Below, in pieces: positions 21,981 through 31,680 of a stretch of DNA of 64,000 nucleotides; the first letter of the stretch is position 1; each line of letters starts with the position of its first letter. The translations under genes and the position numbers were made by a program. The DNA is taken from the NCBI RefSeq assembly GCF_910592395.1, contig NC_088318.1, positions 16,740,349-16,804,348 of the forward strand, read 5' to 3'. The DNA comes from Lineus longissimus. Taxonomy: Eukaryota > Nemertea > Pilidiophora > Heteronemertea > Lineidae. Below the pieces are notes generated by a model. It did no database searches, was not told the origin of the DNA, and saw only the letters and a list, made by a program, of their open reading frames with translations.

Positions 21981-23054
21981 ATGGTCAAAAGGTTTGCTCA
22001 AGGGAACACAGCCAACAGTGGTAATATGCTGAGGGTGAGATGGCTGATTCGAACGCTCGCATTGGTATTCTTTGTCAGTTGCCTTCTCATCACCTTCCAG
22101 ACACTGCTGTCAAAACAAGTCCTATACATCGAGGATAATGTCATTTTTGTTGAAAACTCTATACCGCTGCCGTATCCCCCGATTACGAAGCATATGGACA
22201 TACCAAAGATCATTCACCAGACATGGATATCGGAGGAAATTCCTAAAGATTATGCAAAATGGATTAAGTCGTGGCAAGAGAATCATCCAGGATGGCAATA
22301 CTGGTTTTGGACAGATGCGGACTGTTTGCGTTTGATTCGGGAGCGTTACCCGAAATTTCTCGAACTCTATGAAAGTTACGCGCAGAACATCAACCGTGCT
22401 GATGTCATCCGGTATTTCATCCTGTATGAATTTGGTGGCGTTTATGCTGATTTGGATATGGAGAGCAGTAAACCCTTGGATGGGTTATTGAAAGATGATG
22501 CGTACAGTCAGTGTTTTTTGAGCCAGGAGCCTTTGGAGCATGCGCATTGGCTTTGGAAAGTGAACCATATTGCCTGCAACGCTGTCATGGTGTGTCGAAG
22601 ACGGCATCCGTTCTTTGCAAAAGTCGTTGAGCAGTTAAAATTCCAAAAGGGAACATCGCTGTTTATGTTCGTGAAGGCAAATCGTGGCGTGATGTATGCA
22701 ACGGGACCTTTGATGATCACTGATTTGTACAACACATACAACGACTCGTACGCATCAGTAGACGCTTCAAATCGTATCCATTTGGTGCCATCACATTACT
22801 TCTACCCAACTATTGATCCAAATGTTATGAGTACCGTAAAAAGTTGGTGTGAGCCTTCAAGTAGTGCGCAACTACCAAAAGTTGAGCAGGCTATATGTGA
22901 GCGACATCGAAGGTCTAAATTCTCCAATGAGCCTGTTGTTGGATATTACGGTAACCATCATTGGGTGCATACGTACTATTTAGGAGGCGAGCAGGAGGTA
23001 TCAAACATTAAGGATATCGTTAAAACTGCTGTTATGGCAAATGACATCCTTTAA
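21981..23054 (+). CDS. GT32 OCH1-like glycosyltransferase, single coding exon
   Basis: A 357-residue type II Golgi-style membrane protein. A short basic N-terminus is followed by a signal-anchor at about residues 21-43. The catalytic region has IPKIIHQTW (74-82), the WQYWFWTD block (105-112) and DVIRYFILYEFGGVYADLD (141-159), whose DLD (157-159) is the metal/nucleotide-sugar-binding DXD motif of glycosyltransferase family 32. Members move hexoses or GlcNAc onto glycans; the yeast namesake OCH1 is an alpha-1,6-mannosyltransferase, but animal members of this subtype are mostly uncharacterised, so donor and acceptor are unknown. The ATG follows an acceptor (CTTCTCTTCAG) by one base, so a 5' UTR exon lies upstream. 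An internal Met at 22026 could also start the protein and would still include the anchor. AATAAA is at 23232. Confidence 0.9.
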   Translation: MVKRFAQGNTANSGNMLRVRWLIRTLALVFFVSCLLITFQTLLSKQVLYIEDNVIFVENSIPLPYPPITKHMDIPKIIHQTWISEEIPKDYAKWIKSWQENHPGWQYWFWTDADCLRLIRERYPKFLELYESYAQNINRADVIRYFILYEFGGVYADLDMESSKPLDGLLKDDAYSQCFLSQEPLEHAHWLWKVNHIACNAVMVCRRRHPFFAKVVEQLKFQKGTSLFMFVKANRGVMYATGPLMITDLYNTYNDSYASVDASNRIHLVPSHYFYPTIDPNVMSTVKSWCEPSSSAQLPKVEQAICERHRRSKFSNEPVVGYYGNHHWVHTYYLGGEQEVSNIKDIVKTAVMANDIL

Positions 23055-23572
23055 TATTGTGTGTGTGTTTCAGGGTGAAGTGAATTTTAACAAACATAAC
23101 TTGAAGTTGGGCTTGTTGTTAGGGCCCTTCCTGTTACAGCACTGCGGGTAAAAAGTTTCAACAAGAGGCGGAGGGGGGGACACATCTCGGGTAGGCGGAG
23201 CTTTTTTTTGGTGCAAGCGTGAAAATTGGTGAATAAAACTTAATGAGGGGTGAAAAAACCTGAACATTTGATGGGTAAACATGCTTTTCCTGGCAATTGG
23301 GAATCATAATAATAATAATAATCAAGGTCTTTCTAGGTAAGCAATACTTTGAGAAGCTCATGCACCCCTCTCCTCCGCGTTCCCCCTGGTTGCTAAGTTA
23401 TCACCCATGGTGCCACGCTAAGATAAAACGCTAACTCAAATAATTACGCTTGCTTTCATGTTACCTTACCCTCTCCCCCCAAAATATTGGAGAATATTTT
23501 GTCGCCAACTACCACTACCAGGTCGACAGTAGAGAAAAAGCGAAAGTAACTCAAGTCTTTCCAAACGATAAG
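23055..23572 (+). other. 3' UTR of the glycosyltransferase and flank
   Basis: Non-coding. It contains the candidate polyadenylation signal at 23232-23237 and a short ATA simple repeat near 23308-23322, and runs into the 90-bp satellite. Confidence 0.5.
23232..23237 (+). terminator. Candidate polyadenylation signal AATAAA
   Basis: First canonical AATAAA after the glycosyltransferase stop, about 180 bp downstream. Confidence 0.5.
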
Positions 23573-24832
23573 TTATGTGGAAGAATGTGTGCTTTAGATT
23601 GATGTAATGTTGAAACATTACATCAAACCATAACCGGTGGATTGTCAAATGCACAACCTGTTGAGAGTGGAAGAATGTGTGCTTTAGATTGATGTAATGT
23701 TAAAACATTACATCAAACCATAACCGGTGGATTGTCAAATGCACAACCTGTTGAGAGTGGAAGAATGTGTGCTTTAGATTGATGTAATGTTGAAACATTA
23801 CATCATAACCGGTGGATTGTCAAATGCACAACCTGTTGAGAGTGGAAGAATGTGTGCTTTAGATTGATGTAATGTTAAAACATTAAATCAAGCCATAACC
23901 GGTGGATTGTCACATGCACAACCTGTTGAGAGTGGAAGAATGTGTGCTTTATATTGATGTAATGTTAAAACATTACATCAAGCCATAACCGGTGGATTGT
24001 CACATGCACAACCTGTTGAGAGTGGAAGAATGTGTGCTTTAGATTGATGTAATGTTAAAACATTACATCAAACCATAACCGGTGGATTGTCACATGCACA
24101 ACCTGTTGAGAGTGGAAGAATGTGTGCTTTATATTGATGTAATGTTAAAACATTAAATCAAGCCATAACCGGTGGATTGTCACATGCACAACCTGTTGAG
24201 AGTGGAAGAATGTGTGCTTTATATTGATGTAATGTTAAAACATTAAATCAAGCCATAACCGGTGGATTGTCACATGCACAACCTGTTGAGAGTGGAAGAA
24301 TGTGTGCTTTAGATTGATGTAATGTTAAAACATTAAATCAAGCCATAACCGGTGGATTGTCACATGCACAACCTGTTGAGAGTGGAAGAATGTGTGCTTT
24401 AGATTGATGTAATGTTAAAACATTACATCAAGCCATAACCGGTGGATTGTCACATGCACGACCTGTTGAGAGTGGAAGAATGTGTGCTTTATATTGATGT
24501 AATGTTAAAACATTACATCAAGCCATAACCGGTGGATTGTCACATGCACAACCTGTTGAGAGTGGAAGAATGTGTGCTTTAGATTGATGTAATGTTAAAA
24601 CATTACATCAAGCCATAACCGGTGGATTGTCACATGCACAACCTGTTGAGAGTGGAAGAATGTGTGCTTTAGATTGATGTAATGTTAAAACATTACATCA
24701 AGCCATAACCGGTGGATTGTCACATGCACAACCTGTTGAGAGTGGAAGAATGTGTGCTTTATATTGATGTAATGTTAAAACATTACATCAAACCATAACC
24801 GGTGGATTGTCACATGCACGACCTGTTGAGAG
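23573..24832. repeat. 90-bp satellite, 14 units, each with a hairpin
   Basis: The landmark TGTGTGCTTT recurs at about 23586, 23676, 23766, 23851 and then every 90 bp to 24751; one unit is 85 bp through a 5-bp deletion. Each unit holds an 11-bp inverted repeat (GATGTAATGTT with its complement, 2-bp centre), an ACCGGTGG block and GCACAACCTGTTGAGAG. Units differ by only a few substitutions (agattg/atattg, acatcaa/aaatcaa, caaatg/cacatg), and the variants are patterned along the array, as expected from block duplication. No coding frame persists. Confidence 0.95.
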
Positions 24833-24913
24833 GAATTGTGAGCCAGTTTCTTGCCGCAATCTCTGGTTTCAAACAGTTTATGCTGTAACTTTAGAACGTT
24901 CGGATGTAGTGTA

Positions 24914-25668
24914 GAGCACCTCTATTAAGGACACCCTCAGGACTGACAAGCACTGTTGTTGGCAGAAAAATGTCCTGATTAGAGAGGTCAAATTGGATGG
25001 AAACAACCAATTTGTGACCAAAACTAGTGTCCTTTAAGTCAGGGTTGGCTCTGTGAATTTTTTCCTCCTAGCCACTTTTTAGCCAAGTGGCTGTCACTTT
25101 TAGCCATATTGAGTCAGCTCTAGCCATTGCCGATCGTTTGTCCATCTTGGGGCCGACCCAGCCCCCAGTACAGTAACATGTGTGAGAATGGCAGCCCGCC
25201 AGTACTGAGACTAGCCAATCAACGAACGATTGGAGGAACCCGTGACCGGAGACTCGAGCGGGAAACTAGCCGATAATGTATGCATAATGCGACCAGCAGC
25301 GCCACCAAAATCACTGAAGCGGCAACGGGTAGAACTACAATGCAGACGATAGCAACCACGTGTGATAGCGCGGCCGCCCGCAAATGATAAAGTTTGACTG
25401 ACTAACGATCGTTCCTTGGTGCATTTGGTGTGGAAGTGGATCTTTTTGGTAGACTTTGATCAATTTTCGCACAACACTATTACTTACTCTCTCGCCAAAT
25501 CATGGCAATTCAAATTGAATTCGCAAAATTTTTAGCAAGACATTGTTTTACATTCGCCACTCATGTGCAGTAGTCGCAAGTGGCGAAAATGCGAACGGGC
25601 GCGCCAACCCTGCCTTTCCCGTGAGGTTGTCCTTAATAGAGAGGTGTCCGCTAAGAGAGGTTTCACAG
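24914..25668 (+). mobile_element. TA-flanked MITE split by a nested transposon
   Basis: The left part (24914-25039: ACCTCTATTAAGGACACC, CTGATTAGAGAGG, CAAATTGGATGGA) and right part (25613-25668: GTCCTTAATAGAGAGGTGTC, AGAGAGGTTTCACAG) together make one family copy. TA flanks the outer ends. The 573-bp intruder is described separately. Confidence 0.75.
25040..25612 (+). mobile_element. Nested non-autonomous hAT-like element
   Basis: It begins CAGGGTTGGC and ends GCCAACCCTG, a perfect 10-bp terminal inverted repeat of the CAGGG type seen in hAT elements. Subterminal repeats of GCCAC and GTGGC are dense at both ends, and the middle is CpG-rich. It has no transposase frame. The expected 8-bp target duplication is at best imperfect (CTTTAAGT against CCTTTCCC), so the superfamily call is tentative. 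Confidence 0.6.
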
Positions 25669-25984
25669 TATTCTGTTTTTTATGACAATGGTAACTGCCA
25701 AACACTTTTGTGTCTTTCATGATGTTCATTGTCTTTGTAGTACCAGTGGTAATAACATATTTTTACTCTATTTTGATTTTGTAACCGTCTCTTTGCATAA
25801 ATAAATAGTTGTCTTCTTAGTTGATGTCAAGTTTTCGTCTTTTTGCCCTTTTCGCCCCTTTCCTTTACTCCTGATGTTGTGCTCTGGAAAACAAGATAAA
25901 GCTTCTCTAAATGCACAAAAAGATGTTATTGCCCGAGATAAATACAGTTTTGGGTGCTTCTGGCAAAACCAGGCGTCCTTCCGG

Positions 25985-26031
25985 GCGACATAGACGAGGC
26001 CGGTGCACAGCGTCCGGAGTATACCGTTTTG
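25985..26031 (+). repeat. Dispersed GACGAGG...CAGCGTCC motif, copy 2
   Basis: Diverged relative of 1988-2035: GACGAGGCCGGTGCACAGCG followed by TCCGGAGTATA. Confidence 0.45.
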
Positions 26032-26504
26032 TGACATGATGTCCATTTTCACGCAGAATAAACTTATAACGGCCCATGGGGAGGCATCTTGACCGGCCAC
26101 CAAGGTTTTTGCATCTTATCAAGACCATGAGGTTTTGGATGTGGGGAGGGTGCTCTTTCTGATTTCTCTAGAGTCGCGCGACGTATACTTTCTGAGCGCA
26201 TGTCAGATACACTCCTGACGCAGTTGACCGGCCTCATTCCTCGCCCTAAACACAAGGAGACCCAATTACAGAAAGGATGACGCAATGGAGGAGTCTATTG
26301 TCGGATGGATCTAGAGGTTTTGCATCTTTGCATCCTCCTCTCAGTGGTCCGTCAAAGGTCGACAACACATCTCGGCCTGTTGATGATTTAAATAGCTACA
26401 AGATTAATGTATTCCCAGCTGATATAAAAAACCTGTCTCAAAATATATAGGTCTTTAAACACTCGCATTTTCAGCATCTGACTAGACTCCTCAAGCAGTC
26501 CATT

Positions 26505-26548
26505 TCGTAGGACGAGGCCACTCGGTCACTGCGTCTGGAGTGTACATT
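26505..26548 (+). repeat. Dispersed GACGAGG...CACTGCGTC motif, copy 3
   Basis: Related to 1988-2035: GGACGAGGCC, then GGTCACTGCGTCTGGAGTGT. Confidence 0.45.
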
Positions 26549-26954
26549 TCACTAAACCGGCGGTGGCCCGCCCCGGCCCAGCGGATCGAAGCCTATTTTA
26601 TTGGGCTGGCATTTCACCGACATTCAAAGGGTTAACGACCGATTTCGTCTCAAAGAAGAATTCCACCGTACAATCGGTCTCGAGAAGGACAGCATGGGTA
26701 TATAAGCCATTCCCATTCCCAAGGCGATGGGGGAATTGTCCACCAGAAAAACCAGGCGTCGCCATCAGTATAGAGTCTGGGCCCAATACATTACGCAAGC
26801 GGAAAATAGTAATAGAAACAGAAAATAGAAATGCGCTTATACACAATGCCGTAGTTATGGTGGCGTGGAAAATCCATCGTATTTATTTATTGGACGGTAC
26901 TCCGCATAACCGCGTAATGCTATGTATAAGGATACTTCAAATATATAAGCGACT

Positions 26955-29400
26955 TGTCCAAGTGACCCTGCGCAAGGCCAAGTTATACACGACATGTCCA
27001 AGTGACCTGTTCAAGGCCAAAGTGTCTTGCCCAAGTGACCTGCCCAAGACCAGGCCAAAGTGTATTTCCCAAGTGATACACGACATGTCCAGGTGACCTG
27101 TTCAAGGCCAAAGTGTCTTGTCCAAGTGACCTGCCCAAGACCAGGCCAAAGTGTATTGCCCAAGTGATACACGACATGCCCAAGTGACCTGTTCAAGGCC
27201 AAAGTGTCTTGTCCAAGTGACCTGCCCAAGACCAGGCCAAAGTGTATTGCCCAAGTGATACACGACATGCCCAAGTGACCTGTTCAAGGCCAAAGTGTCT
27301 TGTCCAAGTGACCTGCCCAAGACCAGGCCAAAGTGTATTTCCCAAGTGATACACGACATGCCCAAGTGACCTGTTCAAGGCCAAAGTGTCTTGTCCAAGT
27401 GACCTGCCCAAGACCAGGCCAAAGTGTATTGCCCAAGTGATACACGACATGTCCAAGTGACCTGTTCAAGGCCAAAGTGTCTTGTCCAAGTGACCTGCCC
27501 AAGACCAGGCCAAAGTGTATTGCCCAAGTGATACACGACATGCCCAAGAGACCTGTTCAAGGCCAAAGTGTCTTGTCCAAGTGACCTGCCCAAGACCAGG
27601 CCAAAGTGTATTGCCCAAGTGATACACGACATGCCCAAGTGACCTGTTCAAGGCCAAAGTGTCTTGTCCAAGTGACCTGCCCAAGACCAGGCCAAAGTGT
27701 ATTGCCCAAGTGATACACGACATGCCCAAGTGACCTGTTCAAGGCCAAAGTGTCTTGTCCAAGTGACCTGCCCAAGACCAGGCCAAAGTGTATTGCCCAA
27801 GTGATACACGACATGTCCAAGTGACCTGTTCAAGGCCAAAGTGTCTTGTCCAAGTGACCTGCCCAAGACCAGGCCAAAGTGTATTGCCCAAGTGATACAC
27901 GACATGCCCAAGTGACCTGTTCAAGGCCAAAGTGTCTTGTCCAAGTGACCTGCCCAAGACCAGGCCAAAGTGTATTGCCCAAGTGATACACGACATGTCC
28001 AAGTGACCTGTTCAAGGCCAAAGTGTCTTGTCCAAGTGACCTGCCCAAGACCAGGCCAAAGTGTATTGCCCAAGTGATACACGACATGCCCAAGTGACCT
28101 GTTCAAGGCCAAAGTGTCTTGTCCAAGTGACCTGCCCAAGACCAGGCCAAAGTGTATTGCCCAAGTGATACACGACATGCCCAAGTGACCTGTTCAAGGC
28201 CAAAGTGTCTTGTCCAAGTGACCTGCCCAAGACCAGGCCAAAGTGTATTTCCCAAGTGATACACGACATGCCCAAGTGACCTGTTCAAGGCCAAAGTGTC
28301 TTGTCCAAGTGACATGCCCAAGACCAGGCCAAAGTGTATTGCCCAAGTGATACACGACATGCCCAAGTGACCTGTTCAAGGCCAAAGTGTCTTGTCCAAG
28401 TGACATGCCCAAGACCAGGCCAAAGTGTATTGCCCAAGTGATACACGACATGCCCAAGTGACCTGTTCAAGGCCAAAGTGTCTTGTCCAAGTGACCTGCC
28501 CAAGACCAGGCCAAAGTGTATTGCCCAAGTGATACACGACATGCCCAAGTGACCTGTTCAAGGCCAAAGTGTCTTGTCCAAGTGACCTGCCCAAGACCAG
28601 GCCAAAGTGTATTGCCCAAGTGATACACGACATGCCCAAGTGACCTGTTCAAGGCCAAAGTGTCTTGTCCAAGTGATACACGACATGTCCAAGTGACCTG
28701 TTCAAGGCCAAAGTGTCTTGTCCAAGTGATACACGACATGCCCAAGTGACCTGTTCAAGGCCAAAGTGTATTGCCCAAGTGATACACGACATGCCCAAGT
28801 GACCTGTTCAAGGCCAAAGTGTCTTGCCCAAGTGACCTACCCAAGACCAGGCCAAAGTGTATTGCCCAAGTGATACACGACATGCCCAAGTGACCTGTTC
28901 AAGGCCAAAGTGTCTTGTCCAAGTGATACACGACATGTCCAAGTGACCTGTTCAAGGCCAAAGTGTCTTGTCCAAGTGACCTGCCCAAGACCAGGCCAAA
29001 GTGTATTGCCCAAGTGATACACGACATGCCCAAGTGACCTGTTCAAGGCCAAAGTGTCTTGTCCAAGTGACCTGCCCAAGACCAGGCCAAAGTGTATTGC
29101 CCAAGTGATACACGACATGCCCAAGTGACCTGTTCAAGGCCAAAGTGTCTTGTCCAAGTGACCTGCCCAAGACCAGGCCAAAGTGTATTGCCCAAGTGAT
29201 ACACGACATGCCCAAGTGACCTGTTCAAGGCCAAAGTGTCTTGTCCAAGTGACATGCCCAAGACCAGGCCAAAGTGTATTGCCCAAGTGACCTGCTCAAG
29301 GCTAAGCCAAAGTGTCTTGTCCAAGTAGACTAACCCAAAGTGTCTTGCCCAGATGACTTTTCCTAAGGCCAAGCCTAAGTGACCTGCCCAAATTCACATG
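26955..29400. repeat. 91-bp satellite, about 25 units, composite A-B-C unit
   Basis: The unit is built of three related parts: A, 33 bp (CCAAGTGACCTGTTCAAGG, CCAAAGTGTCTTGT); B, 38 bp (CCAAGTGACCTGCCCAAG, ACCAGGCCAAAGTGTATTGC); C, 20 bp (CCAAGTGATACACGACATGC). A, B and C all start CCAAGTGA, so the 91-bp unit is itself a higher-order repeat of an older motif of about 20-38 bp. Most units are A-B-C. Between about 28650 and 28960 several lack B, giving 53-bp A-C units. Both edges are degenerate. The 91-bp period is not a multiple of three, and minus-strand frames close after about 87 codons, so it is not coding. Confidence 0.95.
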
Positions 29401-30398
29401 CGAACACGTGCTAAAGCTAAGTTCAAATCTCCCGCGCCTAAACACCACGTATCAGCCTCCCTAGCGTTAGCCCCGAGATGCAGCGCGTTAATCAATTAAA
29501 TTATGCTATTCCCATCAGTCAGCAGACGGCGATAGCTGCTTAGTCCGCCGCGCTCGAATTTTGACAAGTCGAGCTGAAAAAGCCCCTTCTTTGGAAGATC
29601 CCTCGTCTAAACTGATTCGGTGAGCGAGGATTATTCGAAGAGGATGTAGGTGACGCGAGTCCAGCCGTTGGATTTGTACAGTTTGGTAATTTTCACCATG
29701 TTCTGAGAAATTTCTGTGCTTATCATTTTCTGATGGCTAGTGGTCGCTGAGGACGCCATGCTATTCAGTGGTGGATAACGAGCTGCCTGTGCGTCTATTT
29801 ACAGAATCTCCATTTCTCCTGGTTGTTTCGGATTTATTGTGTAATATGTTCACGGTAGAGTAATTCGTATGACTCTTATATCTCTTCTTCCCTTTTTCTG
29901 TTATTTTAGGTATAGACGACGCTGTCCCATTATTAACCCCGTATTTAATTGAAATATTGGCATAACCATTCACTTAATTTTGGAAGAGTTCTAATTGCTA
30001 GCCAAAATGCTGGTAACTACGAAACATCAAATTACAGTTGAAATATCAAATTACAGTTGAACCTCCCTTAGCGGACACCTCTCTATTAAGGACAACCTTT
30101 CAATTAAGGCCACTACGTTTGGTCCCAAATTGGTTGGCTCCATTCAATTTGACCTCTCTAATCAGGCCTGACTAGAGAGGAACCTCTTATTTAAGGACAG
30201 GGCTTGTCAGTCCTGAGGGTGTCCATAATAGAGAGGTTCTCCTGTATTTGTAATCGCCCCAGCCTAGGCCAAACATATTTATAAATTTGATTGATGGATT
30301 GCTTCTTTTCAGCTGAATAATGCTCTTTGAGACTAGCACGGCTTACAAAATTTGGATATTTTGACGATATTCTGTGTTGGACTGCACCTGGAGGGAAC
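29401..30398 (+). promoter_or_regulatory. Candidate 5' region of the cadherin gene
   Basis: From about 29400 to 29760 the sequence turns CpG-rich (GTCCGCCGCGCTCGAATT, GACGCGAGTCCAGCCG), unlike its surroundings. It could hold the promoter or a non-coding first exon of the cadherin gene. A complete MITE (30054-30244) follows, then an acceptor (GCTTCTTTTCAG ending at 30312) that would open the exon carrying the cadherin ATG. The assignment is inference. Confidence 0.35.
30054..30244 (+). mobile_element. TA-flanked MITE, complete copy
   Basis: Starts CAGTTGAACCTCCCTTAG and ends GAGAGGTTCTCCTG, with TA on both sides (30052-30053, 30245-30246). Contains the family blocks TTTGGTCCCAAATTGG and CCATTCAATTTGACCTC. 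It sits about 70 bp upstream of the acceptor of the cadherin exon. Confidence 0.85.
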
Positions 30399-31680
30399 AT
30401 GGCACCTTTAAGCATGACATGTTCGAGTCTTGGAGCTGTTTTAACTTTGCTGATTTGCATACTATCTTGTGAAAATTCACAGGCATCCGTTGTAAAACGA
30501 TGCGTCATACCGCATAATGTGGAGCCAGGCCATATTGTGACGGCGTTATCAAATATCGGGCAAAGATACAGCATAGTGCATAGATCAGAACAGTCGCTAA
30601 AGAAAGGCAAAGACTACGCAAGTTATTTTACCGTACTAAGTAATGGAGATCTAGTCACCAACCAAGCCATAAACGAATTAGTCGGGAAAATATTTTCGCT
30701 GACGATAGACAATATGTTCCCGGGCGGGAAGTGGCAGGATGTGGTTCACATCCATGTCCAGGATGCCAGTAATTTGCTCGTCTTCCCGAAACAAAAATAT
30801 ATCGGGCACATCTCGGAAAATATGCCCATCGCTACTTCAGTGCAGGAATTGGATGATCTCTACGCCATAGCGAAATACGGCAACAAGAAAATAGTATACT
30901 CAGTATCGTCTGGAGATAGCAATATATTTGACTTAAAGCAAAGAAGTATCAACGGTGCTGACCGCCTAACGGTGGTGACAAAGTCGCAGCTGGATCGTGA
31001 GGAGAAAAACGAGTATGACCTCGTCATACAAGCAACGGACGATGACGGTGACGTCGCAGCAACTGACATAAAGATCTATGTTGACGATGTCGACGATAAT
31101 ATCCCAAGTTTTGAATCTACGCTGTATAAAGCTACGATTCCGGACACGACCGCACCGGACACGCTGATTCTATTTGTGAAGGCGTCAGACCCGGATGAAC
31201 AGCAACTTGGGTATTTGATGAAGTCCCCAAATCATTTCTTTCAAGTCATCCAAGAAAATGGTGCGGTCGTGCTGAAGACGAACCTTCTGTTAAAACCCGA
31301 CGTGTATAGCTTCGATGTTGTTGCAGTCGATGCAGCGGGTCATGAGAGCGATCCCGCTCGGGTCGCTGTAACCGTGACGGGCAACCTAATGTATCAACAA
31401 CCCACAGAGTTCAACGAAAAAATCCTTCATCGTTCGAAGCGTGTTGTCAGACGGCCCTTCACTGTAAATGTAAAAGAGAACCAACACGGACAATTATTCT
31501 ACGCCGGCAGGGCGGCCGATGGAGAGAAATTTGAATTTATCGAGCCGGTTTATGAAGAATTTAGTTTGGATTATGACAACGGCGCGGTATGGTTGCGACC
31601 CGGTTTCAAGTTGGATTACGACTTTTCGAAACGACAGTACGACATTCGAGTCAACATCACGAAGCCTTCGGATCCATCAT
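30399..31680 (+). CDS. Cadherin, N-terminal exon (neural-cadherin-like), partial
   Basis: The frame from the ATG at 30399 runs 427 codons to a GTAAGT donor after 31680 (phase 1); the rest of the gene is not found here. Residues 1-29 are a signal peptide (hydrophobic core at 11-23). Cadherin repeats follow: a calcium-binding LDRE (198-201), DLVIQATDDDG (207-217) and the linker VDDNIPSF (231-238) show a classic repeat boundary, with DPDE and DAAGHESD in the next. RSKR at 345-348 is a furin-type site, and a new repeat starts after it (FTVNVKENQHGQLFYAG), suggesting a propeptide as in classical and invertebrate neural cadherins. The protein would be a calcium-dependent adhesion receptor at the cell surface. 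Read-through past the donor meets a stop at 31700. The cadherin call is firm; the CadN-like subfamily is tentative. Confidence 0.88.

Larger units (their letters stand above)
25669..26955. other. Repeat debris between transposon and 91-bp satellite
   Basis: No gene recognised. It holds two copies of the GACGAGG...CACTGCGTC dispersed motif (25985-26031, 26505-26548) and a copy of the GAAAATAGAAATG family (about 26815-26862). The longest open frame (26563 onward) simply runs through these repeats into the satellite. Confidence 0.5.

Noticed and set aside
23573-24832. Possible CRISPR-like array (regular repeats with hairpins)
   Set aside because: The whole 90-bp unit is repeated with no unique spacers, and the host is an animal. 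It is a satellite.
26563-27096. 177-codon plus-strand frame with a non-ATG start
   Set aside because: It runs through two dispersed repeat motifs and into the 91-bp satellite, with no domain or start context.
27011-29372. Overlapping minus-strand frames of about 87 residues repeating WPGLGQVTW-type units
   Set aside because: They recur every 91 bp purely because the satellite shifts frame by one each unit and each frame ends in a stop after under three units. This is satellite arithmetic, not a gene family.
30860-31069. Minus-strand Ser-rich frame inside the cadherin exon
   Set aside because: Antisense shadow of cadherin repeats with many Asp codons.
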